From positions 62,001-126,000 of the forward strand of contig SKKN01000003.1 of the NCBI GenBank assembly GCA_007121455.1: 64,000 bases of DNA, given 5' to 3'. A program made the position numbers and the translations under genes. Source of the stretch: Gemmatimonadota bacterium. Its GTDB lineage: Bacteria; Gemmatimonadota; Gemmatimonadetes; Longimicrobiales; Gaopeijiaceae. Shown piece by piece: positions 56,114 through 64,000 of this stretch (its first letter is position 1; each line of letters opens with the position of its first letter). The notes below the pieces were generated by a model that was given only the letters and a program-made list of their open reading frames with translations, was not told the DNA's origin and made no database searches.

Positions 56114-57210
56114 GACGCGATCCCGGCCCACTTCGACTGAAGGGGAGGAAGCTCGTCTTCGTGGGCGGAAAAGGTGGAGTGGGAAAGACGACCACCGCGG
56201 CCGCCCTTGCCCTCCGGGCTGCGGATGCAGGGGAACGGGTGCTTCTCGTTTCGACGGACCCCGCGCATTCCCTGGGAGATCTCTTCGATCTCAGGATCGG
56301 GGACCGGAAGAGGGAGATCCAGCCTGGACTCCAGGCCCTCGAGATCGATCCGGAGGCGGAGGTGGACCGCTACCTCGGGCGCGTCCAGGCGAACATGCGC
56401 CAGTTCGTGCGCCCGGCGATGTACTCCGAGATCGAGCGTCAGATCGAGCTCACGCGGCACTCCCCCGGTGCCGTCGAGGCCGCGCTCATGGATCGACTCG
56501 CCGAGTTGATGGGTGAAGCGGGCAAGGTCCATGACCGGGTCGTCTTCGACACCGCTCCCACCGGGCATACGCTTCGACTCCTGTCCCTCCCGGAGGTCAT
56601 GGCCGCGTGGACGGATGGCCTGCTGCGGAGCCGCGACCGATCCGATTCGATGGGGCGCGCGCTCGACCGCCTGACGGGGGGGAGTTCGGGCGCCGGGGGA
56701 TCCGGAAGCAAAGGTGCCGGGACCCCCGCCCCGGGCGAGGAGGAAAGCCCGCCATCCGTTGACGAACCAGGGGGCGACGATCTCTCGTGGTTCGACGACC
56801 CGAAGGAGGAGCGTCAGGATTCCCGCACTCGAAAGATCCGGGAGGTACTCCTCGAACGCCGGCGCAAGTTCTCACGGGCGAGGCGGCTTCTCCTGGATCG
56901 GAACGACACGGCGTTCCTCCTCGTTCTGGTGCCGGAGAAGCTTCCCATTCTGGAGAGCGAAAAAGCTGTCCGGGTCCTGAGGCACCACCGGGTGCCTCTG
57001 GCCGGACTGGTTGTGAACCGCGTGCTTCCCGAGGGCCCACTCGGAGACTTTCTGGAGAGCCGACGGGCTCAGGAGGCGGCGTACCTGAAGCGGATCGATG
57101 GACTCTTCGGGGATCTTCCTCGGGTCCAGGTTCCGCTGTTTGCGAAGGACGTGGAGGGGGTGGAGAACCTGCGTCGCGTTGCCGCCGAGTTGGGAGTGAC
57201 GCTGGGATAG
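56104..57210 (+). CDS. ArsA/GET3-type ATPase without cysteines
   Basis: 368 residues, one ATPase domain. P-loop VGGKGGVGKTT (residues 20-30), A-loop STDPAHSLGD and the switch sequence DTAPTGHTLRLL identify the ArsA/Get3 family, which couples ATP hydrolysis to metalloid export or to tail-anchored protein delivery. The translated sequence contains no Cys, so neither the ArsA three-thiol metalloid site nor the Get3 CxxC zinc site can exist. A Gly/Ser/Pro-rich linker occupies about 195-235. GTG 56104 sits inside the last codons of the preceding gene; TTG 56107 is an alternative. No arsB, arsC or arsR is nearby, so arsenic resistance is not indicated. Confidence 0.93.
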   Translation: MLLRRDPGPLRLKGRKLVFVGGKGGVGKTTTAAALALRAADAGERVLLVSTDPAHSLGDLFDLRIGDRKREIQPGLQALEIDPEAEVDRYLGRVQANMRQFVRPAMYSEIERQIELTRHSPGAVEAALMDRLAELMGEAGKVHDRVVFDTAPTGHTLRLLSLPEVMAAWTDGLLRSRDRSDSMGRALDRLTGGSSGAGGSGSKGAGTPAPGEEESPPSVDEPGGDDLSWFDDPKEERQDSRTRKIREVLLERRRKFSRARRLLLDRNDTAFLLVLVPEKLPILESEKAVRVLRHHRVPLAGLVVNRVLPEGPLGDFLESRRAQEAAYLKRIDGLFGDLPRVQVPLFAKDVEGVENLRRVAAELGVTLG

Positions 57211-57305
57211 CTCCGCTCGGTCCGGCCGGGAGCCTCTTCATTCTGGAGGGGCAACAACCCGGCGGAAATCGCCGCGAGGGTCGTAGGCAGGGATCAGAAC
57301 GTCGG

Positions 57306-58760
57306 TCAAGAAGCCGCTTTCGCAAAACCTTGTTCTTCGTCGAACGACATCCGCAACGGCTCGCCCTTCACCTTGGTGTCCAGTACCACCGGCCTGCCCC
57401 ACAGTCGTTGGAGGCGTTTGAGGCTTTCGCGGGCGTAGTCCGGGTCGAGGTCTCGACCATCGTGTTCGTGGCGCAGGTGGAGCGTGCCGCTCCGCCCCAG
57501 GTCGGCGTCATGGATCCGGATGACGGGTACCGAACCCATCCCGGTCTGGCGAAGCAGCGTCTCCTTGACCGCCTTCCACTGGTCGGGGTCGGCAACGCGG
57601 GACGCGATCAACTCCTTTCCTTTGCGCTCGTACTCGAACAGGTCGAGCGCGCGCATCCGTTCCTCATCGAGAAATCGACGGAGGAACGAAACGTCTCGAT
57701 CCACTTCGCGGACCTCGAAGATCTTCTCTTCTCCGGGAAGGCGATCGCCACCGGCTTCCGCAAGTCTCGGGGAGTCGACCATTCCTGGCTGCCCCGGCTC
57801 CTCCGCAGCCTCTCTTCGGATCTCGTGCCAGAGGACGAATCCGAGGTGGTATGGGTTCACGCCGTGGGGATCCCGACGGATCACCTGGTTGTGATGGACC
57901 AGAAACTCCATGTGGAGGTCTTCGGGTAGTCGCAACGCGTTGAGGATCCGGTGGTGCCAGTACGTGGCCCACCCCTCGTTCATGATCTTCGTTTCGATCT
58001 GCGGAAGAAAGTATCGCGCCTGCTCATGAACGATCGTGAGGACGTCCTTCTCCCACTCCGAGAGGTACGGGTTGTGATCCCGAATGAAGAGGAGGATGTC
58101 CTCCTCCGGCTCGAGGGGAACGCGTGTGAGGTCCACGTCCTGTCGTTCCTCGGGTGTCCGAATCGAACGGTGTGGGTCCCGACGGGGGGTCGCCTGCTCG
58201 ACGGCCCGCACCTCCTGTTCGGCGCGGGTGAGCTTTCGGCTCGCCGGATTCCTCCGCAGATGAAGCGAAAGCGCATGGGCTGCGTCGAGCACCTCTTCCA
58301 CCTGCTCCAATCCGATGGACGGATCCTCGACATAGCGCCGAATTCGTTCCGCTCGGAGCTTGAATCGACTCACCGTCAGGTCCATGGGGACTTGGCGAAA
58401 GTGGAAGTTGTTCTCGAAGAAATCGTTGTGCCCATAGACATGGGCAATGGTGAGGATCTGCTGGCAGAGCGTGTTGTCGCGCATGAGGTAGGCGAGCGCC
58501 GGATCGCTGTTGATCACCATCTCGTACGGGAGCCCGGTGAGGCCGTAATGGTGGAGCGTCTTCAGCTTCTCGTAGCGTTTCCCGAACGACCAATGTGGGT
58601 AGTGGGCCGGCATACCCGTGTAGGCCATGTAGCCGAGCATCTGGCTCTGGCCGCAAACCTCGAACTCCTGTCCTCGGAGAACGAGTCCGAAGCCATCCGC
58701 GACCTCCCGGATGCGTTCGTCCCACCTTTTCAGGTCCTCGATCGACCAGTCCGTCGCCAT
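57306..58760 (-). CDS. SpoVR family protein
   Basis: 484 residues, the usual size of SpoVR/YcgB. Function is unknown beyond a role in spore cortex formation in Bacillus and in stress physiology elsewhere. Conserved segments: PYEMVINSDPALAYLMRDN, IAHVYGHNDFFENN and MNEGWATYWHH, each holding His residues that could bind metal. ATG 58760 follows GAGGGAGG. It is last in the prkA-yeaH-spoVR run, 13 bases after the yeaH-like gene. Confidence 0.96.
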   Translation of the reverse strand: MATDWSIEDLKRWDERIREVADGFGLVLRGQEFEVCGQSQMLGYMAYTGMPAHYPHWSFGKRYEKLKTLHHYGLTGLPYEMVINSDPALAYLMRDNTLCQQILTIAHVYGHNDFFENNFHFRQVPMDLTVSRFKLRAERIRRYVEDPSIGLEQVEEVLDAAHALSLHLRRNPASRKLTRAEQEVRAVEQATPRRDPHRSIRTPEERQDVDLTRVPLEPEEDILLFIRDHNPYLSEWEKDVLTIVHEQARYFLPQIETKIMNEGWATYWHHRILNALRLPEDLHMEFLVHHNQVIRRDPHGVNPYHLGFVLWHEIRREAAEEPGQPGMVDSPRLAEAGGDRLPGEEKIFEVREVDRDVSFLRRFLDEERMRALDLFEYERKGKELIASRVADPDQWKAVKETLLRQTGMGSVPVIRIHDADLGRSGTLHLRHEHDGRDLDPDYARESLKRLQRLWGRPVVLDTKVKGEPLRMSFDEEQGFAKAAS

Positions 58761-58773
58761 CCTCCCTCTCTCC

Positions 58774-59991
58774 TCAGGACCTGGAGGCTTCAGTGCCTTC
58801 CTTGGACAGAAGAGCACGGAAGCCAGGCCACAGGTCCTCCTTTCTCTCGACCTTCACGGTCTGGAAGTTGGGTGCGTCGAGACCTTTGAAGACCTCGAGC
58901 ATGCTGCTGCCGTAGTGCCGGGAATTCAGGGGCTTGATCTCCCCGTATCCGAACAGGTTCGCTACCGTGCACAGCTCCCCTGCCGTTTCGATGGCCCGGT
59001 CATGATCAGAAGGCCAGTTGTCGCCATCGGAGCAGTGGAAGGCGTAGATGTTCCACAGAGAGGGGTGATACCGTTCGTCGATGATCTCCAGGGCCTTTTC
59101 GTACCCGGAGGAAATGAGCGTACCTCCCGCCTGCCCCTTTTGAAAGAACTCCTCCTCCGAGACCTCGCGGGCGCGGGCGTCGTGTGCCACGAAGGCCACC
59201 TCGACGTTCTGGTAGCGCGTCCGAACGAATTGATGGAGGAGGAAGAAGAAGCTCCGGGCGAGGTATTTCTTGAGCGTGTCCATCGAGCCGGAGGTGTCCA
59301 TGATGCATACCACGACGGCGTTTGAATGGGGTACCTCATCCCGGACCAGGCGCTTGTAGGTGAGGTCCTCCGGATGGAACGGGAACCGATTCGGCTCGTC
59401 GCCCTCGTCCCTCCTGTCCGAGTCGGCATCACCGCCATTTCCCTGACCACGCGCGATCTTTCTCCGGATCCGGGAGCGAGCGGTGCGTTTCCGGTCCAGG
59501 TGCGCTCGCACCCCCGCCCGCCGGAACCCCTTCCTGCGCCGCTCGGACTCCACCGGGATCTCACGGAGCCGCTTTCGCTCCATCTCCGGGAGTTCGAGGT
59601 CTTCGAACATGATGTCCACGAGTTCCTCGAGGGAGATCTCGGTCTCGTAGTAGTCGGCTCCGGGCTGGTCTCCGGCGGGTCCCGGCCGCTGCCCCTGTCC
59701 CGGCTCCCCGGCCTTGCCGACGACCTGGCCGGGCTCGGTGCCTCCATCGCCCGTTCCTACACCGGGTTGCTGGTCGCCGTAGACGAAGCGGTATTCCCGG
59801 ATGCCGCGGATCGGCACCTTCACGATGCGGTCCCCGCTCCGGCCGATGATCGCCTCCTCGGCGATCACGTCAGCGATGTTCTCCCGGATCGCCTCGCGGA
59901 CCTTCTGTCGGTGCCGTTGCCGGTCCCCTGCGCTCCGGTCGGAGCGCAGGGCGTCAGACTCGGAGTATGGGCGAAAAATAGTGTCGCTCAT
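58774..59991 (-). CDS. YeaH/YhbH family protein (DUF444)
   Basis: 405 residues. The C-terminal half has a von Willebrand A-like fold with an intact metal-ion-dependent adhesion motif (CIMDTSGSMDTLKK). The N-terminal half is charged and low in complexity (Gly/Pro/Gln-rich about 85-120, Arg-rich about 150-190). The family is the standing partner of the PrkA kinase. ATG 59991 follows GGGAG and lies 26 bases after the prkA stop. Confidence 0.95.
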   Translation of the reverse strand: MSDTIFRPYSESDALRSDRSAGDRQRHRQKVREAIRENIADVIAEEAIIGRSGDRIVKVPIRGIREYRFVYGDQQPGVGTGDGGTEPGQVVGKAGEPGQGQRPGPAGDQPGADYYETEISLEELVDIMFEDLELPEMERKRLREIPVESERRRKGFRRAGVRAHLDRKRTARSRIRRKIARGQGNGGDADSDRRDEGDEPNRFPFHPEDLTYKRLVRDEVPHSNAVVVCIMDTSGSMDTLKKYLARSFFFLLHQFVRTRYQNVEVAFVAHDARAREVSEEEFFQKGQAGGTLISSGYEKALEIIDERYHPSLWNIYAFHCSDGDNWPSDHDRAIETAGELCTVANLFGYGEIKPLNSRHYGSSMLEVFKGLDAPNFQTVKVERKEDLWPGFRALLSKEGTEASRS

Positions 59992-60017
59992 CTCGCTCTC
60001 CCCTCGACGGCCCCCAC

Positions 60018-61952
60018 TCAATCCTTCCAGAGGTTGTTCGCAGCGTATCGGAGCACCATCTCGGCGGAGTCCTCGTTGTATCCGCGCTCGATGAGCGCTG
60101 CGATCAGGTCATCGTACTTCTTCCCCTGCTCTTCATCTCGGGTCCGGGCCTTCGTGATGACGCGGCTCATCTCTCGTGCCGAGCTCATCAGCCTCTTTTC
60201 GATCGCTTCACGGAGCGGCTCATAGGACCGGTAACTCACCGAATCCCCTCGACGGCTTGCAGCCCACAGATATGCCATCACCTCCTGCCGGAAGCCGTCG
60301 GCGGCCGATCCCACGATCGCGATCTGTTCCTCGACGGACTTCAAGAAATCCTCGTCCGGCTGGAGATCCTCCCCCGTGTTAGAATCCTTCACCTTGCTCT
60401 TGTTGACGTACGCCTCGGCGTGATCGAGGTAGTTCTGGAAGAGGGTCTCCGCCTGTTCCTCGAAGGAGTAGACGAACGCCTTGGTGATTTCCTTCTCGAG
60501 GATGCTCAGGTATTCCTTATGGATCGTATCCTGAAGGAGCTCGAGGTACGTCTTCTTCCTGTCGTCCGGGATGTCGGCCGCCTTGACCATCTGCACCAGG
60601 GTTTCCCGGATGTTGATCGGATGGATCCCCTTCGGGTGGTCGGAAAGCGTGCTGTCCAGCGCCTTCATGATGAATCGGGTGCTGATACCTTCCATGCCCT
60701 CCCGCGGAGCCGCTTCCTGAAGCTCTCGGGGGTCCAGCTTCACCGTCTTGCCCTTCTCGACCACCTGCTCTCCGTTGTAGAGGCGGAGCTTCGTCATGAT
60801 GTCGCACTTGTTCGTCGGTTCCAGACGGCTGAGGACGGCGAACATCGAGGCGATCTCGAGCGTGTGTGGCGCGATCGCCGACTGGAAGTTCGAGCGACCG
60901 AGAAGCTTTTCGTAGATCTTCACCTCCTCCGAGAGCCGGAGGTTGTACGGGACCTTCACGACGACGAGTCGGTCCAGGATCGCCTCGTTCGTGTGGTCGC
61001 CCTTGAACCGGCGCCATTCCGCTTCGTTGGAGTGGGCCACGATCACCGTATCGACATAGACGGTGCCGTGACGCCCCGGTGCCGGGATGAACTTCTCCTG
61101 CGTCGCGGTCAGGATCGTATGGAGGTACTCCGTTTCGTTCTTGAAGACCTCGATGAACTCGGTCATCCCCCGGTTGCCCACGTTGAAAGCGCCGCTGAGC
61201 TCGAGGATCCGTGGATCTCCTTCGGAAAACCGGTCGAGCTTGGAGATGTCCTCCGACCCGATCAGCACGGAGGTGTCCTGGTTGTTCGGGTCGACCGGGG
61301 GAACCACGCCAATGCCCCTTCGCTCGTGGCGTGAGAAGGGGACGGTCATCACCGGGACCTCCTCGTACCGCCCGTCGAACTCCTCCTTGAGTCGGTAGCG
61401 ACAGATCGGGCAGAGCTCCCCTTCGATCCGTACGTCGAGCATGCTCTCGAACTCTTCGCGGAGATGCTTGGGGATGAGGTGGAGTGGCTCTTCGGCCATC
61501 GGGCATCCCTCGATCGAGTACATGGGCGCCGAGGTCTCGAGGCCGCGTTGAAGCTTCTCGACCAGGGAACTCTTTCCCGCACCGACGGGGCCGATGAAGC
61601 AGAGGACCTGCCGGCTCTCCTCCCCCCGACGAGCCGCCGCATGGAAATAGCGAGCGATCTGGTCGAGGGCCTTCTCGATCCCGAAGAACTCGTCCTTGAA
61701 GAAGTTGTGGACCCGGGTCGACTCCTCACCGAAGACGCGTCGAGCCGAGGGATCTTCGGAGTCGCGGATGTGAGTGTGTCCCGCTTCGGCGATCACCCCA
61801 TGGAGTCGCTCATGCGCGAGGCGGGGAATGGTCGGGTCTGTCCGGACGCGCTCCAGGTACTCGAGAAACGTCCCTTCCCACCCGTGGTCCCGACGAACCT
61901 CCCGGTCCGCCGCGATCAACTGTTCGATGCGAGTCTTCTTCTCGGACATCAT
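60018..61952 (-). CDS. prkA: PrkA-family AAA+ serine protein kinase
   Basis: 644 residues, full length. Seen: Walker A FIGPVGAGKSSLV near residue 120, a PrkA-specific insert with Cys-x-x-Cys (ELCPICRYR), the sensor region VYVDTVIVAHSNEAEW and the C-terminal kinase-like domain. In E. coli (YeaG) the set is sigma-S- and nitrogen-starvation-induced. It heads the run with yeaH-like and spoVR genes. ATG 61952 or the adjacent ATG 61949 follows GGAG. Confidence 0.96.
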   Translation of the reverse strand: MMSEKKTRIEQLIAADREVRRDHGWEGTFLEYLERVRTDPTIPRLAHERLHGVIAEAGHTHIRDSEDPSARRVFGEESTRVHNFFKDEFFGIEKALDQIARYFHAAARRGEESRQVLCFIGPVGAGKSSLVEKLQRGLETSAPMYSIEGCPMAEEPLHLIPKHLREEFESMLDVRIEGELCPICRYRLKEEFDGRYEEVPVMTVPFSRHERRGIGVVPPVDPNNQDTSVLIGSEDISKLDRFSEGDPRILELSGAFNVGNRGMTEFIEVFKNETEYLHTILTATQEKFIPAPGRHGTVYVDTVIVAHSNEAEWRRFKGDHTNEAILDRLVVVKVPYNLRLSEEVKIYEKLLGRSNFQSAIAPHTLEIASMFAVLSRLEPTNKCDIMTKLRLYNGEQVVEKGKTVKLDPRELQEAAPREGMEGISTRFIMKALDSTLSDHPKGIHPINIRETLVQMVKAADIPDDRKKTYLELLQDTIHKEYLSILEKEITKAFVYSFEEQAETLFQNYLDHAEAYVNKSKVKDSNTGEDLQPDEDFLKSVEEQIAIVGSAADGFRQEVMAYLWAASRRGDSVSYRSYEPLREAIEKRLMSSAREMSRVITKARTRDEEQGKKYDDLIAALIERGYNEDSAEMVLRYAANNLWKD

Positions 61953-62442
61953 CCCTTTCCGCTCCTGTCAGTCCGACCTTGTTTGATGTGGGCGTGCGGC
62001 TGAACGCCGGCACGGTACGCGCGAGTCCACGGATCGAGATCTCTCATGGAGCCGCCACCATCCCCTCGTCCTCTGACGGGACCGGAGTGATTGGGGCTGG
62101 CTGAAGAATTCCTGCCGGATGAGCCGAACCCCCGGTCCTCGGCTCCCCGCGGCCTCGGAAAAGATGAGGCGTCCGGTGACCCGGTGGGTGGGTCGGGGAG
62201 GTCAGTCGGGATCAATCCCAACGAAGGGATGCCCTTCGATACGCAAATCCTTGTTAATTCCTAACCGACACGGCGGGAGGATGTTCCCGGAGTGAGCCTC
62301 CCTCGGGGTCGGTTCGGATCACGGCGGTACGAGCCGCTGGCGGTGAGCGGACCCGTGGGGTATCGTAGGGTTATATCATCCGGATGCTCGCCCCAACACC
62401 GCGAGCAGGTGTACGTACACCACTTCCAGCAAGGAGCTGGAT
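61953..62442. other. Intergenic region between divergent prkA and lipoprotein genes
   Basis: 490 bases with no convincing gene. Two small hairpins are visible: CGAAGGG/CCCTTCG near 62222-62238, and GGGAGG (62275-62280) with CCTCCC (62297-62302). It must hold the promoters of both flanking genes, but I found no clear sigma-70 or sigma-54 site. Short open frames here are Arg/Pro-rich and look like GC artefacts. Confidence 0.6.
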
Positions 62443-62832
62443 ATGCCGGCGTCGAAGATGCAGTCCTTCACACTCGGCCGAGTTCTCCCCGTCCTCTTCT
62501 TGACGGTATGGCTCGCGGCGCTCTCCGGTTGCGGGTTGCTCTCGAGCCGTGAGCCCCGAGGTTGGACGGCCGGGAACGAGAACAGCACCGAGGTGATCCT
62601 CGACATCCGCAACGACAACGCGAACGACGCGCGTGTCTACGTGCGGTGGAACGGCGACCGTCGCCGGTTGGGTTCGGTGACTGCGAAGAGTTCGGCGACC
62701 TTCCGCACACCGTGGAGGGCGAGTGACCTGAGGATCGAGGTGGATTTCCTCGCGGGGCGCGGGTTTCTGAGCGATCCCGCGATCGTCTCCCCGGGAGATC
62801 GCGTCGATTTCCGGATCCCCGTCAACCGTTGA
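62443..62832 (+). CDS. Small lipoprotein of unknown function
   Basis: 129 residues. Signal with lipobox (TVWLAALSGC, Cys at about residue 30), then a single beta-sandwich-like domain of about 95 residues (VILDIRNDNANDARVYVRW, DRRRLGSVTAKSSATFRT, LRIEVDFLAGRGFLSDP). It resembles small exported proteins of unknown role found in the same phylum. ATG 62443 follows AAGGAG by seven bases. Confidence 0.85.
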   Translation: MPASKMQSFTLGRVLPVLFLTVWLAALSGCGLLSSREPRGWTAGNENSTEVILDIRNDNANDARVYVRWNGDRRRLGSVTAKSSATFRTPWRASDLRIEVDFLAGRGFLSDPAIVSPGDRVDFRIPVNR

Positions 62833-62905
62833 AGCCCGAGGCCCCCGTGCGCTGCTTCTACCGAGACCTGGAAATGCGGTGCCCTTCCTCCTGGATGCCT
62901 GCGTG

Positions 62906-63310
62906 ATGCAGTTGCGTGTACCGGTATCCGCAGGTGAGCTCCTCGACAAGATCTCGATCCTCGAGATCAAGTCCGAGCGGATCGATGACGCGGGCAAGCT
63001 CGTGAATATACGAAGGGAGCTCGACCTCCTCCACGAGGTCTGGACAGAGGTCGCTCCGGACGGCGATCCCCAGGTGGACCGGCTTCGGGAAGAGCTCAAG
63101 GAAGTGAACGAGGAACTCTGGGAGATCGAGGACGCGATTCGGGAGCAGGAATTCGCGGGAACGTTCGGCCCCACATTCGTCGAGCTGGCGCGGAGCGTGT
63201 ACCTGACGAACGACCGGAGGGCCGACCTCAAGAAGAGGCTCAACCTCCGCCTGGGTTCCGAGTTGGTCGAGGAGAAGTCCTACTCCGACTATCGTCCTGC
63301 GGGAGATTGA
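62906..63310 (+). CDS. DUF6165 family protein
   Basis: 134 residues. The opening VPVSAGELLDKISILEIKSERI is the hallmark of this small, largely helical family, found with lipopolysaccharide glycosyltransferase genes. A long charged helix pair follows (EELKEVNEELWEIEDAIREQE). ATG 62906 gives the standard N-terminus; GTG 62879 would add nine residues. The gene overlaps the convergent glycosyltransferase by 22 bases at its 3' end. Confidence 0.88.
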   Translation: MQLRVPVSAGELLDKISILEIKSERIDDAGKLVNIRRELDLLHEVWTEVAPDGDPQVDRLREELKEVNEELWEIEDAIREQEFAGTFGPTFVELARSVYLTNDRRADLKKRLNLRLGSELVEEKSYSDYRPAGD

Positions 63311-64000
63311 GGCCATCGGGTCTCACGGATCCGCGGTGGAGAAACGACCTCTCGCCCCTCCTCCATTTCCTCTACAAGCCGATCGAGCGTCTCGACCACG
63401 GGTGCGACCTCGATCAGGTCCATGACCCCCGGTTCTTCGATCTTCTCGGCCCACGGCAACTCGTGCTCCGGCCTCCCGCGGAACCCCCCGGCTGCTTCGG
63501 AAAAGACATCCACACACCATTGAAGGCTGCGGTACGGTCCACTTCGAGCCGATCGGGTCGCGGCGTGCAACCCGATCACGGGGGTCCCGACCGCGCTCGC
63601 CATGTGGGCGGGCCCGGAATCGGGCGACAGCACCACCGTGGCACGCTCGAGCACGGCGAGTAGCCTCTTCAGGGTATCTCGTCCCACGAGGTTGGTCACA
63701 GGACGATCGATTGCCCGCGAGATCGCGTCTGCCATCGCCCTCTCGGTTTCGGTCGGGCTTCCGCAGATCACGATCCGCATCCGGTGCTGGTCCACCGCGT
63801 GCGCTGCCACTCGTGCGTACCGCTCGGGACTCCAGTTCCGGAGGGTATGACTCGAGCAGGGGCTGATCACCATGCACCGCTCCCCGTCCGGCAGGTGCGC
63901 GCGGGCAAAGCGGCGGTCCTCCTCGGAGAGGGGGATCTCCCAGCGCAGCACCGGGCTGTCCACACCGAGACTCCGGGCGAAGGAGAAGAAGCTCTCGAGG
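63289..64000 (-). CDS. Family 9 glycosyltransferase (heptosyltransferase-like), partial
   Basis: About 236 C-terminal residues; the frame is open through base 64000 (reading LESFFSFARSLG), so the N-terminus is outside the window. The GT9 donor site is clear: ISPCSSHTLRNWSPERYA and VVLSPDSGPAHMASAVGTPV. Such enzymes add heptose or related sugars to the lipopolysaccharide core, using ADP-sugars at the inner membrane. The DUF6165 gene beside it fits that pathway. Confidence 0.92.
   Translation of the reverse strand, partial: LESFFSFARSLGVDSPVLRWEIPLSEEDRRFARAHLPDGERCMVISPCSSHTLRNWSPERYARVAAHAVDQHRMRIVICGSPTETERAMADAISRAIDRPVTNLVGRDTLKRLLAVLERATVVLSPDSGPAHMASAVGTPVIGLHAATRSARSGPYRSLQWCVDVFSEAAGGFRGRPEHELPWAEKIEEPGVMDLIEVAPVVETLDRLVEEMEEGREVVSPPRIRETRWPQSPAGR

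Noticed and set aside
56104-57210. Calling the ATPase arsA of an arsenic-resistance operon
   Set aside because: No metal-binding cysteines, only one ATPase domain, and no arsB, acr3, arsC or arsR nearby.
61953-62442. Possible sigma-54 promoter ahead of prkA
   Set aside because: I looked for the TGGCAC-N5-TTGC pattern on both strands and found no acceptable match.

Overview
GC-rich chromosomal window from a Gram-negative bacterium. It carries numerous lipoproteins and Tat or Sec exported proteins, two outer-membrane or lipopolysaccharide-type genes, and the DUF1592/DUF1552/ankyrin cluster. That repertoire fits Gemmatimonadota best, with a related soil or marine phylum such as Acidobacteriota as the alternative; this is inferred from gene content, not from a marker gene. 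No rRNA, tRNA, CRISPR array, phage or transposase gene was seen.

Layout. 1-3161: end of gltB and all of gltD (glutamate synthase). 3158-3678: cold-shock gene whose leader appears to contain a terminator and a competing antiterminator. 3779-9763: exported propeller-amidohydrolase, M28 peptidase lipoprotein and an outer-membrane-like protein. 9915-15627: molybdoenzyme operon (fused ferredoxin/NrfD subunit, catalytic subunit, TorD-like chaperone). 15681-17775: tryptophan dioxygenase and a divergent kynureninase on the minus strand. 17942-18220: a strongly structured inverted-repeat element directly upstream of a hotdog thioesterase. 18681-34907: alpha-glucan block, with glgP divergent from glgE, treS-maltokinase, malQ, glgB, a GH57/DUF3536 protein and a beta-lactamase-like membrane protein that has lost its catalytic residues. 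35056-41074: two M14 carboxypeptidase-type proteins around ftsH. 41034-45707: minus-strand run of a serine hydrolase, an S1 protease lipoprotein and a PLP decarboxylase. 45990-53427: Tat-exported FAD oxidoreductase, then DUF1592 cytochrome-like, DUF1552 and ankyrin proteins. 53723-57210: cstA followed by three tightly coupled genes, an ArsD-like thiol protein, a 90-residue protein ending in Cys-Cys, and a cysteine-free ArsA-type ATPase. 57306-61952: spoVR, yeaH-like and prkA on the minus strand. 62443-64000: small lipoprotein, DUF6165 protein and the 3' part of a family 9 glycosyltransferase.

How they work together. The alpha-glucan block encodes the GlgE route: trehalose to maltose (TreS), maltose to maltose-1-phosphate (maltokinase domain), chain extension (GlgE), branching (GlgB), with GlgP, MalQ and GH57 for turnover. 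The prkA-yeaH-spoVR trio is the conserved stress and stationary-phase module. Two places look least described: the cstA operon, in which thiol pairs sit on two small proteins beside an ATPase that has no cysteine, and the folded repeat at 17942-18220.
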